In this document: one piece after another, positions 17,222 to 24,912 of the stretch
Layout of the letters: every line of letters begins with the position of its first letter
How positions within the stretch are numbered: the first letter of the stretch is position 1
DNA from: Metaruminococcus_A sp964607135
GTDB taxonomy: Bacteria; Bacillota; Clostridia; Oscillospirales; Ruminococcaceae
NCBI GenBank assembly: GCA_964607135.1
Contig: CAZSIV010000006.1
Location: 20,286-84,285 of the forward strand
Length of the DNA stretch: 64,000 bases
Direction of reading: 5' to 3'
Program-made: the position numbers and the translations under genes
Notes under the pieces: model-generated
Told to the model about the DNA's origin: nothing
The model's database searches: none
What the model saw: only the letters and a program-made list of their open reading frames with translations

Positions 17222-18382
17222 TCACTCGATACAGCCGTAGGCGACGGCCCGCACCCGATGGTGGTGGTACTGCTCGTTATTCGGGACGGTCTGGTGCAGG
17301 TAGATCACCGACACCCCTTCGGACGGGTCGATCGACGCCCAGGTTCCCGCCATCCCGGTCCAGCCGAATTCGCCGACCGAGAGGTTTGCAACTCCCGCCG
17401 GATTCATCATGGTGCGGACGCCGAGCCCGTAGCCGTACCCTTCGTTATAGGAGTCGGCAAAATCCTTCATCTGGGCAGGGCTGAGCATGTTGCTCCGCAT
17501 GAGGTCGATCGTCTTCCGGCCGATGATCCGCCGCCCCTCGGGGGAGACGCCCCCGTTTGCCAGCATCTGGGCGAATTTCGTATAATCCCGCGCCGTGCTG
17601 AACAGCCCCGCGCCGCCGCCCTCGTAAGCCGCGCCGGGCAGAAGGTTTTCGTCCCCCGGGGCGGGGATCGCCGTAAAGGAGCCGTCCTCCTCCGGGCGGT
17701 ACATCTTGACCATCCGCGCCTCGATATCGCCGAAGTAGCGGTAGCCGGTGCTCCCCATCCCAAGCGGCTCAAACAGCTCTTTGCGGAGGAATTCGCCCAC
17801 CGTCATCCCGGCGGTCTTTTCGATCAGCGCCGCGACCATCTCGTGCCCGAAGCCATAGCTCCACTGGGTGCCGGGATCGTACCGGACAGGGACTTCCGCC
17901 ATGGCGCGGACATCGTCCTGCAAGGTGTATTTCCCCTTTGCCGCAAGCGCCTCCCGCACCCTGCGCATCTCCCGCTCGGTGACGGAATCGCCGGAGGGGT
18001 AGGGCAGGCCCACCGCCATGTTGAAGGCGTCCCGCACCAGCATCGGGCTTTTGGCCGGGCGGATATTCACCTCCCCGTTGGGCAGGGTCTCTGCGACCTG
18101 GGTGCTGTGGTACTCGGGGAAATAGTTGTAATAGGGCTCGTTTAACAGGAATTTCCCCCGCTCGAACTGGATCATCGCCGCTGTGCAGACGATGACCTTG
18201 GTCATCGAGTAGAGGCGGTAGACGGTATCAGCCGTGACAGGACGGCCCGTTTCGAGGTCGGCGGCGCCGTAGTACCCCTCGTAAAGCAGCTTCCCGCGCT
18301 GTGCGACCACACAGCCGCACCCCGGGACGGTCGAGCCTGCGAACTGCTGGAGCAGCCGGTCGAGATCAGTGAATTTTGCCAT
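17222..18382 (-). CDS. Serine hydrolase of the beta-lactamase/EstB family
   Basis: A 386-residue enzyme of the class C beta-lactamase fold. The nucleophile motif is SMTK (S-x-x-K) in YRLYSMTKV; WSYGFGHEM corresponds to the tyrosine motif. No signal peptide is present, so a cytoplasmic esterase or peptidase is more likely than antibiotic resistance. CAGGAGG precedes the ATG and a good promoter lies 40 bp upstream. It is monocistronic. Confidence 0.85.
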   Translation of the reverse strand: MAKFTDLDRLLQQFAGSTVPGCGCVVAQRGKLLYEGYYGAADLETGRPVTADTVYRLYSMTKVIVCTAAMIQFERGKFLLNEPYYNYFPEYHSTQVAETLPNGEVNIRPAKSPMLVRDAFNMAVGLPYPSGDSVTEREMRRVREALAAKGKYTLQDDVRAMAEVPVRYDPGTQWSYGFGHEMVAALIEKTAGMTVGEFLRKELFEPLGMGSTGYRYFGDIEARMVKMYRPEEDGSFTAIPAPGDENLLPGAAYEGGGAGLFSTARDYTKFAQMLANGGVSPEGRRIIGRKTIDLMRSNMLSPAQMKDFADSYNEGYGYGLGVRTMMNPAGVANLSVGEFGWTGMAGTWASIDPSEGVSVIYLHQTVPNNEQYHHHRVRAVAYGCIE

Positions 18383-18422
18383 GGTTCAAACCTCCTGTTA
18401 TCATTGTATTGGTTTTATATAA

Positions 18423-18451
18423 AGTATAGCACCGGAAGCGGCGGGAAACAA
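18423..18451 (-). promoter_or_regulatory. Promoter of the serine hydrolase gene
   Basis: On the minus strand TTGTTT, 17 bp and TATACT, about 40 nt before the start codon. Confidence 0.55.
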
Positions 18452-18483
18452 GAGCGGATTCTTGCGGAGCGGCCCGGGATTGG

Positions 18484-18512
18484 GTATAATAACCGCAGAA
18501 CGGTTATTATAC
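18484..18512. promoter_or_regulatory. Perfect 12-bp inverted repeat containing TATAAT on both strands
   Basis: GTATAATAACCG and its exact reverse complement are separated by CAGAA. Each arm carries a -10-like TATAAT, so it could be a pair of opposed promoters, a hairpin or an operator in the region between the hydrolase and TtcA-like genes. Confidence 0.6.
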
Positions 18513-18568
18513 TTAAACTTATGGCCAGGACGATCCACTCGCATAGCTTGCTCCCGTCCTAATGGCCA

Positions 18569-18604
18569 ATTATACCATTTCGGCTTTGCCTCTATGGTAT
18601 AATA
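18569..18604 (+). promoter_or_regulatory. Inverted repeat and extended -10 upstream of the TtcA-like gene
   Basis: ATTATACCAT (18569-18578) and ATGGTATAAT (18594-18603) form an inverted repeat. The right arm gives an extended -10 (TGGTATAAT), 21 bp before the ATG at 18625. Confidence 0.5.
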
Positions 18605-18624
18605 ACGGTGAGGTGGAAAACGAT

Positions 18625-19377
18625 ATGCAGAAGATGCTCGGATACATGCGCAAGGCGGTTCAGGAATTCGACCTGATCCAGGACGGGGACAGGATCGCGG
18701 TGGGGGTTTCGGGCGGGAAGGACTCGGTCGTCCTCCTGACCGGGCTGTCGATGCTCCGGCGGTTCATCGGGATCGAGTACGAGCTCCTCGCGGTCACCCT
18801 CGACCCTCATTTCGGCGGCAAGGCGGGGGATTACGCCGCCCTGCGCGCCCACTGCGAGGCGCTCGGGGTGCCCTATCTTGTCAAGGACACCCACATCGGG
18901 GAGATCGTCTTCGACATCCGGAAGGAGTCCAATCCATGCAGCCTCTGCGCCCGGATGCGGCGGGGGGCACTCCACGACGCGGCAGTGGCGAACGGCTGCA
19001 ACAAGATCGCGCTCGGGCATCATTTCGACGACGCGGTGGAGACTTTTATCATGAACCTGTTCAACGAGGGGCGGCTCGGCTGTTTCTCGCCGAAGAGCTA
19101 CCTTTCCCGCAAGCAGCTCACCATGATCCGCCCGATGGTCTTCGCCCCGGAGAAGGAGGTGCGGCGGGCGGCGGCGCGGGCGGGGCTCCCGCTGGTGAAA
19201 AGCGAATGCCCAGCGGACGGCGTGACCGCCCGGCAGGCGGCCAAGGACTTCCTCGCCGAGCGGGAGCGGCTCGACAAGGGGTTTAAAGAGCGGATTTTCG
19301 GCGCGATGCGCCGCGCCGGCCTCGACGGCTGGGGCGGAGTGCCTCCGCTGTCAATACGCGATTCGCAAACAGAGTAA
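18625..19377 (+). CDS. TtcA-like tRNA 2-thiolation PP-loop ATPase with repeat-derived tail
   Basis: A 250-residue PP-loop protein: SGGKDS (P-loop) near residue 33, the CSLC pair and the ALGHHFDD block typical of the TtcA family, which thiolates cytidine 32 of tRNAs using an iron-sulfur cluster. TtcA proteins usually carry additional CxxC cysteines; here a later single Cys (SECPADG) is seen. The ATG at 18625 is chosen because it follows the promoter and GAGGTGG. The last 15 residues (ending PPLSIRDSQTE) are encoded by a family A repeat that supplies the stop codon. Confidence 0.82.
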   Translation: MQKMLGYMRKAVQEFDLIQDGDRIAVGVSGGKDSVVLLTGLSMLRRFIGIEYELLAVTLDPHFGGKAGDYAALRAHCEALGVPYLVKDTHIGEIVFDIRKESNPCSLCARMRRGALHDAAVANGCNKIALGHHFDDAVETFIMNLFNEGRLGCFSPKSYLSRKQLTMIRPMVFAPEKEVRRAAARAGLPLVKSECPADGVTARQAAKDFLAERERLDKGFKERIFGAMRRAGLDGWGGVPPLSIRDSQTE

Positions 19378-19795
19378 ATAGCAGAGCTGATAACCCGCGA
19401 GATACGCTGGATATCGCCTATAAAATGCATCTCGCAGGTCCATTATTCAAAAACCGGTAAAACGTTGGTGTGCGAAATTGTCCCGCCGGGGTCACCCGGC
19501 GCGGCGGAGTGCATCCGCTCTCAATACGCAATTTCAGGTAATATCAGGCCTAACAGTTTGTAACCCGCGAAACATATGTTTCATACAGCGCGCCTCGCAG
19601 GGCGGAATGCTTCCGCCGTCAATACGCGATTCGCAAGTAGTACAAGATTTTCAAGTCCGTAGCCCGCGAGACGCGTTTGTCTTTTATATCATGTATCTTG
19701 CAGGTCTAAAACCCAAAAACCGGTGAAACATTGGTGTGCGAAGTACCAGCGGCGGTTCGCCGCCCCGTGAGGCACCTCGCAGGTTAATCACCTTT
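19332..19795 (+). repeat. Family A repeat cluster starting inside the TtcA-like gene
   Basis: The cluster begins in the last codons of the TtcA-like gene with hairpin GCGGAG-TGC-CTCCGC. Two more left halves follow, at about 19500 and 19610, with hairpins GCGGAG-TGC-ATCCGC and GCGGAA-TGC-TTCCGC. Right halves end GTGCGAAATTG and GTGCGAAGTACC, and the hairpin GCCGGG-GTCA-CCCGGC lies between. A short CTCGCAGG piece closes it. There is no credible gene in the 500 bp. Confidence 0.85.
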
Positions 19796-19845
19796 TGACC
19801 GGCGGGACATCGGAGCTCTCTCATCCGACAGGTTCTATTTTTCGG

Positions 19846-19875
19846 TTGACAAACCTCTTCTTACTGTGGTAGACT
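19846..19875 (+). promoter_or_regulatory. Promoter of the coiled-coil protein gene
   Basis: TTGACA, 18 bp and TAGACT. The predicted transcription start near 19882 argues against the GTG at 19876 as a start codon. Confidence 0.7.
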
Positions 19876-19887
19876 GTGACAAAAGAG

Positions 19888-20328
19888 ATGTTTTGGATGG
19901 ATAAAGAAATGCTGGAACAGTTCCAAATGCTGGCTCAAAGTATGGCGCAAATGGAAGAGCGGATCAATCAAAAATTCGAGCAAACTGATAAGCGGTTTGA
20001 GGAAATTGATCGGCGCTTCGAACAGGTCGATGAGCAATTTAGAAATTTTCAGCTCAACGTATCAGAAATGCTTGAAGAGCACACGAAACGGATAGATCTC
20101 AATGTGTCAAAAACGCTCGAAGAGCACACAAAACGCATTGAACTCAATGTATCTGAAATGCTTGAAGATCACACAAAACGCATTGAACTCAAGATCGAGC
20201 ATGATGTTACGGACAAAATCGAAGCCCTCTTTGATGGCTACAAGCTGACCCACGAAAAGCAGTGGGAGCTGGAGCGGAAGGTGGAGAAGCTCGAAGAGCG
20301 GGTCGGGCGCTTAGAACAGGTGGGATAA
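19888..20328 (+). CDS. Coiled-coil protein with 15-residue internal repeats
   Basis: About 146 residues, strongly charged and helical, almost entirely predicted coiled coil. The region 20053-20187 is three exact-phase copies of a 45-bp unit (LNVS-LEEHTKRI). QFQMLAQSM, then FEQTDKRFEEIDRRFEQVDEQF, precede it and a leucine-rich EKLEERVGRLEQV end follows. The start may be the ATG at 19888, 19897 or 19909 (GGATGG lies before the last). Function is unknown; it has its own promoter and terminator, so it is a stand-alone gene. Confidence 0.75.
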   Translation: MFWMDKEMLEQFQMLAQSMAQMEERINQKFEQTDKRFEEIDRRFEQVDEQFRNFQLNVSEMLEEHTKRIDLNVSKTLEEHTKRIELNVSEMLEDHTKRIELKIEHDVTDKIEALFDGYKLTHEKQWELERKVEKLEERVGRLEQVG

Positions 20329-20364
20329 AACCGGAGACTGGTAAAACAGGCTCCGGTTTTTTTG
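20327..20364 (+). terminator. Terminator of the coiled-coil gene
   Basis: AAACCGGAG pairs with CTCCGGTTT around a 14-nt loop, followed by a T-run. Confidence 0.85.
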
Positions 20365-20382
20365 CATCATAAAAATAACCGC

Positions 20383-20455
20383 GGGGAGCCCCCGCTGGCA
20401 ATTCGCGTCCAAAGGCTCTGTCAATTTTAAGGTGACAATCACGCGAAGCGCCGGA
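20383..20455 (-). repeat. Single partial family A element
   Basis: On the minus strand a right half-element (ATTGTCACCTTAAAATTG... TTTGGACGCGAATTGCC) is followed by hairpin GCGGGG-GCT-CCCCGC. There is no left half. Confidence 0.7.
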
Positions 20456-20464
20456 TCCATATAA

Positions 20465-20500
20465 AAAACAACCCCCGTTTTTGAGCAGGGGTTATTTTCT
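20465..20500 (-). terminator. Terminator of the ribbon-helix-helix gene
   Basis: AACCCC(T) / (G)GGGTT stem with loop; on the minus strand it is followed by a T-rich run. Confidence 0.65.
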
Positions 20501-20537
20501 TTATTGAACTCGACCAGCAGACGCGCTCCGCTTGGTT

Positions 20538-20717
20538 TCACCCGTCTTCCTCTTCCTTTAAATTATCCAACGCAACCTTAACCGCTTCTACAACAAAAGC
20601 CGTGAAGGTGCATTCTTTTCCTCGGATGGCCTCTTCGACTTCCTCTATCGTATCGTTCGGAAATCGGATGCTTTTTGTTGTCGTTGGCGGAATTCTCGGA
20701 ATTCTATATTTCCTCAT
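20538..20717 (-). CDS. Small ribbon-helix-helix (CopG/Arc-like) DNA-binding protein
   Basis: 59 residues. TTKSIRFPNDTIEEVEEAI followed by TFTAFVVEAVKVALDNLKEE has the beta-strand plus two-helix pattern of MetJ/Arc repressors. The ATG at 20717 has AGGTGG upstream. A 16-bp perfect palindrome lies about 155 bp upstream beside the divergent gene and could be its operator. No toxin-like partner is adjacent on the same strand. Confidence 0.75.
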   Translation of the reverse strand: MRKYRIPRIPPTTTKSIRFPNDTIEEVEEAIRGKECTFTAFVVEAVKVALDNLKEEEDG

Positions 20718-20872
20718 TGCCACCACCTACATTAGTCATACTCTTGTATTCCCATTGTAGTGCAGACACAAAGCAATGTATGCATTACAATAATATTGCG
20801 ATTAAAGAGCCTGTTTTAAAAGAAAAATGACAGATTCGCTATTATCATACTGCAATCAGAAAATGATGTTAA

Positions 20873-20888
20873 AGTGATTATAATCACT
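20873..20888. promoter_or_regulatory. 16-bp perfect palindrome with central TATAAT
   Basis: AGTGATTATAATCACT is exactly self-complementary and sits 24 bp before the next start codon. The centre matches a -10 box, so a bound repressor would block RNA polymerase. No strong -35 is seen. Confidence 0.6.
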
Positions 20889-20911
20889 AGCTTGAGAAAG
20901 GATGATGTGGG

Positions 20912-21178
20912 ATGGTAGTCGTCTGCGAAAACTATTACTGCGGCCATTGGAAAGATCGCCTCTGTACTCTGGAGGACATCCAGCTCGACCGGGCGGGAAA
21001 CTGCATCGTTTTTGAGCACATCCCGGTCGACGAGGCGCTCCTCGAGAAAAACCGGGCGGCCTTCGCGGCGGACTACCAAAAGCTGGTGGAGAGCGATATC
21101 GAGACCGACCGGCAGATCCTTCGCCGGCAGAGGGAGAAGCAATCTGCGGAGAGCCTCCGTAAAAAAGGAAAGAAGTAA
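20912..21178 (+). CDS. Hypothetical 88-residue protein
   Basis: Not recognised. The N-terminus (VVCENYYCGHWKDRLCTLED) has three cysteines and a histidine. The rest is a charged helix ending in a basic tail (RRQREKQ...RKKGKK). GAAAGG lies 10 nt before the ATG. It is transcribed divergently from the ribbon-helix-helix gene and ends in a terminator shared with RNase Y. Length and ribosome binding site support a real gene. Confidence 0.65.
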   Translation: MVVVCENYYCGHWKDRLCTLEDIQLDRAGNCIVFEHIPVDEALLEKNRAAFAADYQKLVESDIETDRQILRRQREKQSAESLRKKGKK

Positions 21179-21193
21179 AAAGTGAAAAGGGCG

Positions 21194-21228
21194 AAAAAAA
21201 TCCGCTGGAAGCTTCCAGCGGATTTTTT
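21194..21228. terminator. Bidirectional terminator between the 88-residue gene and RNase Y
   Basis: AAAAATCCGCTGGAAGC / GCTTCCAGCGGATTTTT is a near-perfect palindrome with A and T runs, serving both converging genes. Confidence 0.9.
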
Positions 21229-21263
21229 CTTTTGATTGTTTGATTTCCCGCGCCTGCGGGCGG

Positions 21264-22826
21264 TTATTTGGCGTATTCGATCGCGCGGCTTTCCCGCACG
21301 AGGTTGACCTTGATCTGTCCGGGATATTCCAGCTCGTTCTCGATCCGGTTGACGATGTCCCGGGCGACGAGGACCATCTTCTCGTCCTTGATGACCTCGG
21401 GCTTGACCATGATCCGGATTTCGCGGCCGGCCTGGATGGCGAAGGATTTCTCAACCCCGTCAAAGGAATTCGCGATCTCCTCAAGCTTCTCGAGCCGCTT
21501 GATGTAGTTCTCCAGGTTCTCGCGCCGTGCGGCGGGGCGGGCGGCGGAAATCGCGTCCGCGGCCTGCACCAGGCAGGCGACGACGGTTTTGGGCTCGACG
21601 TCGTTGTGGTGCGCCTGGATGGCGTGGATGACCTCGTTCGGCTCTTTATATTTCCGGCAGACGTCCACCCCGATTTCGACGTGGGAGCCCTCGATCTCGT
21701 GGTTGAGGGCCTTGCCGATGTCATGCAGCAGCCCCGCGCGGCGGGCCTGGGCCGGGTCAACCCCCAGCTCGGATGCCATCATGCCGGCAAAATAGGCGAC
21801 CTCGATGGAATGGTTGAGGACGTTTTGCCCGTAGCTGGTGCGGAACCGCAGACGGCCCAGCAGCTTTACCAGCTCGGGATGGATGCCGTGGACGTTTGTT
21901 TCGAGCACGGCGCGCTCGCCCTCCGAACGGATCTTCTGCTCCACATCGCGGCGGGATTTCTCGACCATCTCCTCGATCCGGGCCGGATGGATCCGCCCGT
22001 CGGTGATCAGCCGCTCCAGCGCCTGCCGCGCGATCTCGCGGCGGATGGGGTCGTGGCTCGAAAGGGTGATGGCCTCCGGCGTGTCGTCGATGATCAGGTC
22101 GACGCCGGTGAGGGTTTCTATGGTGCGGATGTTCCGCCCTTCGCGGCCGATGATCCGGCCCTTCATCTCGTCGTTGGGGAGGGAGACGACCGACACGGTC
22201 GTCTCGGAGACAGTCTCGGCCGCGCACCGGGCGATCGCCAGTGAGATCACCTTGCGGGCCCTTCGGTCGGCCTCGTCCTTGAGCTGCTGCTCGTAGTTCT
22301 GAATTTTGAGGGCCTTTTCGTGGGTCAGCTCGTTTTCGAGTGCGTCAAGGAGCTGCTGCTTCGCCTGCTCGGTGGTGAGCTCGGAGATCCGCTCCAGCTG
22401 GTCTAATTGGCTTTTTTTGATGATTTCGGCCTCGTTTAGCTTTTCCTCGGCCTGTTTCAAGCGGCGCTGCGCCTGTTCGTCCTTCCGCTCGATGTTGTCG
22501 ATTTTGCGGTCGAGCGTCTCCTCCTTCTGCTGGAGGCGGCGCTCCTGGCGGTTGAGCTCCCCGCGGCGCTCCTTGAGGTCGCGGTCGGACTCGACCTGGA
22601 GACGGTGGATTTCGTCCTTGGCCTCGATCAGGGCCTCGCGCTTTTTGCGCTCCGACTCCTTTTCGCCGTCTGCGATAATGCGTTTTGCCTCTTCTTCCGC
22701 GCTGCCGATCTCTGCTTCGGCAACTCTTTTTCTATATTTAACGCCTACAAAAAAAGCGGCGGCAGCAAAAATAATCCCGCCTGCGAAAAAGGTGATGACG
22801 CACCAAAGGATTAAAGTTTCATTCAT
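21264..22826 (-). CDS. rny: Ribonuclease Y
   Basis: A 520-residue membrane-anchored endoribonuclease that starts mRNA decay in Firmicutes. An N-terminal helix (about 5-28), a long coiled coil (about 30-200), a KH domain (GRIIGREGRNIRTIE) and an HD domain (LLHDIGKALNHE) are all present at normal length. AGGAGG lies 14 nt before the ATG. In several Clostridia rny follows recA-recX; here it is separate from the recA cluster at 55.8 kb. Confidence 0.97.
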   Translation of the reverse strand: MNETLILWCVITFFAGGIIFAAAAFFVGVKYRKRVAEAEIGSAEEEAKRIIADGEKESERKKREALIEAKDEIHRLQVESDRDLKERRGELNRQERRLQQKEETLDRKIDNIERKDEQAQRRLKQAEEKLNEAEIIKKSQLDQLERISELTTEQAKQQLLDALENELTHEKALKIQNYEQQLKDEADRRARKVISLAIARCAAETVSETTVSVVSLPNDEMKGRIIGREGRNIRTIETLTGVDLIIDDTPEAITLSSHDPIRREIARQALERLITDGRIHPARIEEMVEKSRRDVEQKIRSEGERAVLETNVHGIHPELVKLLGRLRFRTSYGQNVLNHSIEVAYFAGMMASELGVDPAQARRAGLLHDIGKALNHEIEGSHVEIGVDVCRKYKEPNEVIHAIQAHHNDVEPKTVVACLVQAADAISAARPAARRENLENYIKRLEKLEEIANSFDGVEKSFAIQAGREIRIMVKPEVIKDEKMVLVARDIVNRIENELEYPGQIKVNLVRESRAIEYAK

Positions 22827-22936
22827 TTTGCAAATTCAAACCTCCTTTTTTCTTTAATAGATTCTGGAAAATTATGCACGATTACTAAATTATAGAAGAC
22901 AAACAATCAAAAAAAGGTCAAAAGACCGAAAAATAA

Positions 22937-22965
22937 TTGACACGCTGTATTATTCATTTTAATAC
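22937..22965 (+). promoter_or_regulatory. Promoter of the phage-derived gene block
   Basis: TTGACA, 17 bp and TAATAC, about 175 bp upstream of the small terminase gene. It is the only good promoter seen before the block. Confidence 0.65.
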
Positions 22966-23014
22966 GATTGGAGAGCAATGTCAAGAAGATTTAAGAGGGG
23001 AAGAAAGCGAACGA

Positions 23015-23146
23015 ATGGAAAATTTTTCACCATATTTTAGTGTAAAAAGAAGCTTTGCACATTGTTTTTGGGGATTGTTGCACGCCGATATGCAACAATC
23101 CGGGGGAAACGGCCCGTTTTTGAAAAGGAAGGGGGAAAGCAGATGA
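23015..23146 (+). CDS. Possible 43-residue leader ORF before terS
   Basis: A short frame opening with MENFSPYFSVKRSF, preceded by AAGAGGGGA. It overlaps the terS start in an ATGA arrangement, which would allow translational coupling. No homology is recognised and the frame may be chance. The surrounding 22.83-23.14 kb stretch otherwise holds only promoters. Confidence 0.3.
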   Translation: MENFSPYFSVKRSFAHCFWGLLHADMQQSGGNGPFLKRKGESR

Positions 23147-23640
23147 ACCAATCAAAGCTGGAAGAACGGGAGGAAGATTTCTGCCTTTTTTACCGGGAGA
23201 CAGGGAACGGAAGAGAAGCTGCGCTGGCGGCGGGATATCCGGCCCGGACGGCGGAAAAGGATGCACTGCGGCTGCTGGCAGACCGCCGGATCCAAAGGCG
23301 GCTGGGGCAGCTCAGGAAAGCGGAGCGGAGCAGGCGGGCGGATGAAATCGCCGCCGGGCTGCGGCGGCTGGCCCTTGGGCCGGCCAACGACGCCGTCCGC
23401 CTCGCCGCACTGGGCGGAAAGCTTCCCGCCGGCGAGCTGGAGCGGATGGATTTTTACTGCCTCTCCGAGCTCAAGGTGGGGGAGAAGGGGATCGAGATGA
23501 AATTCTTCGACCGCCAAAAAGCCCTCGCCCTGCTGCGGGAGCTCGAGGCGGGCAGCCCCGCCGGACGGCGCTCCTCTTTTTACGAAGCGCTGGAGGAAGG
23601 GGCGGCGATCCTGCGGAGCGGGGAAGGGGACGGGAAATGA
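23143..23640 (+). CDS. Phage terminase small subunit
   Basis: 165 residues; the N-terminal helix-turn-helix region FCLFYRETGNGREAALAAGY and the following basic helices are typical of the Terminase_2 family, which recognises phage DNA for packaging. AGGGGGAAA precedes the ATG; a longer frame upstream lacks a binding site. It overlaps terL by 4 nt. Confidence 0.85.
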   Translation: MNQSKLEEREEDFCLFYRETGNGREAALAAGYPARTAEKDALRLLADRRIQRRLGQLRKAERSRRADEIAAGLRRLALGPANDAVRLAALGGKLPAGELERMDFYCLSELKVGEKGIEMKFFDRQKALALLRELEAGSPAGRRSSFYEALEEGAAILRSGEGDGK

Positions 23641-24887
23641 ACTTCGCCCCCTTCAGCCGAAAGCAGCTCCGGGTGCTGACCTGGTGGTGCAAAAACAGCC
23701 CCGACAGCGGCCGCGACGCGATCATCTGTGACGGGGCGGTGCGGAGCGGAAAAACCCTCTGCATGTCGGTCTCCTTTGTCCTGTGGGCCTTTTCGCAGTA
23801 TTCCGGCCAGGTCTTCGCCTTCTGCGGAAAAACCATTGCATCCCTGCGCCGCAACGTCATCCTTCCCCTCACGGCGGCGCTGGAGGAGCTGGGGTTTTCC
23901 TTCGAGGAGAAGGTCTCCCGCAACACTGTGACTTTGACCTACAAGGGGAGGAGCAACCTCTTTTACCTCTTCGGCGGGCGGGATGAATCCGCTGCCGCGC
24001 TGATCCAGGGGGTCACCCTCGCGGGCGTCCTCCTCGACGAAGCGGCGCTGATGCCCCGCTCCTTTGTAGAGCAGGCCCTCGCCCGGTGCTCTGTCCCCGG
24101 CTCCAGGCTCTGGTTCAACTGCAACCCCGAGCATCCTTTTCACTGGTTCTATGAGGAGTGGATCAAAAAATCGGAACAGAAAAACGCGCTCTACCTCCAT
24201 TTTACGATGGAGGACAATCCCGCCCTCTCCGAAGAGATCAAAAAGCGGTACCGCGCCCTTTACAGCGGCCCCTTTTACGAGCGCTTTGTAGAAGGGCGGT
24301 GGACGGCCGCCGCCGGGGTGGTCTACCCCATGTTCTCGGAAAAGCGGCATGTGGTCTCTGCCCTCCCCGCGGCCTTCGAGCGGTATGTCGTCTCCTGCGA
24401 CTACGGGACGGTCAACCCGGCATCCTTCGGCCTGTGGGGGAAAAACGGCTCCGCCTGGTACCGGATCCGAGAGTATTACTACGACTCTCGGAAGGAGGGC
24501 GCCCTCCGCACCGACGAGGAGCACTACGCCGCACTGGAAGCGCTGTTGAGCGGACTCCGGCCCGAGAAGGTGCTGGTCGACCCGTCGGCTGCGAGCTTCA
24601 TGGAATGCATCCGGCGGCATGGGAAGCACCGGGCCGTCCCCGCCAGGAACGACGTGCTCGGCGGAATCCGCCGGGTGAGCGACGCGCTGCGGGACGGGCG
24701 GCTTCTCTTTTCGGCGGACTGCCGGGACAGCATCCGGGAGTTTTCCCTCTACGTCTGGGATCAAAACAGCGGGGAGGACCGCCCGGTGAAGGAGAACGAC
24801 CACGCGATGGATGAGATCCGGTATTTTGTCAATTCGGAGCTCGCCGCGCCGGAAGACGATTTTTTTGCCCTCTCATTGAGCCGCTGA
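23637..24887 (+). CDS. Phage terminase large subunit (PBSX type)
   Basis: 416 residues. ATPase P-loop GAVRSGKT and Walker B GVLLDEAAL are intact; the nuclease half shows CDYGTVNP, KVLVDPSA and DHAMDEIRY with the acidic residues in place. It would translocate DNA into the prohead. No frameshift or stop disrupts it. Confidence 0.92.
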   Translation: MNFAPFSRKQLRVLTWWCKNSPDSGRDAIICDGAVRSGKTLCMSVSFVLWAFSQYSGQVFAFCGKTIASLRRNVILPLTAALEELGFSFEEKVSRNTVTLTYKGRSNLFYLFGGRDESAAALIQGVTLAGVLLDEAALMPRSFVEQALARCSVPGSRLWFNCNPEHPFHWFYEEWIKKSEQKNALYLHFTMEDNPALSEEIKKRYRALYSGPFYERFVEGRWTAAAGVVYPMFSEKRHVVSALPAAFERYVVSCDYGTVNPASFGLWGKNGSAWYRIREYYYDSRKEGALRTDEEHYAALEALLSGLRPEKVLVDPSAASFMECIRRHGKHRAVPARNDVLGGIRRVSDALRDGRLLFSADCRDSIREFSLYVWDQNSGEDRPVKENDHAMDEIRYFVNSELAAPEDDFFALSLSR

Positions 24888-24912
24888 ACGATGGGAGAAA
24901 GGAGGTTTTTGA

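Noticed and set aside
17222..18382. Antibiotic-resistance class C beta-lactamase
   Set aside because: There is no signal peptide and the motifs fit the broad serine-esterase group, so a resistance call is not supported.
19332..19795. CRISPR array
   Set aside because: The repeats are long, variable, of two half-types and of changing spacing, with no uniform spacers and no cas genes in the window.
20311..20541. 76-residue minus-strand ORF
   Set aside because: It runs through a family A element and two terminators, with no ribosome binding site.
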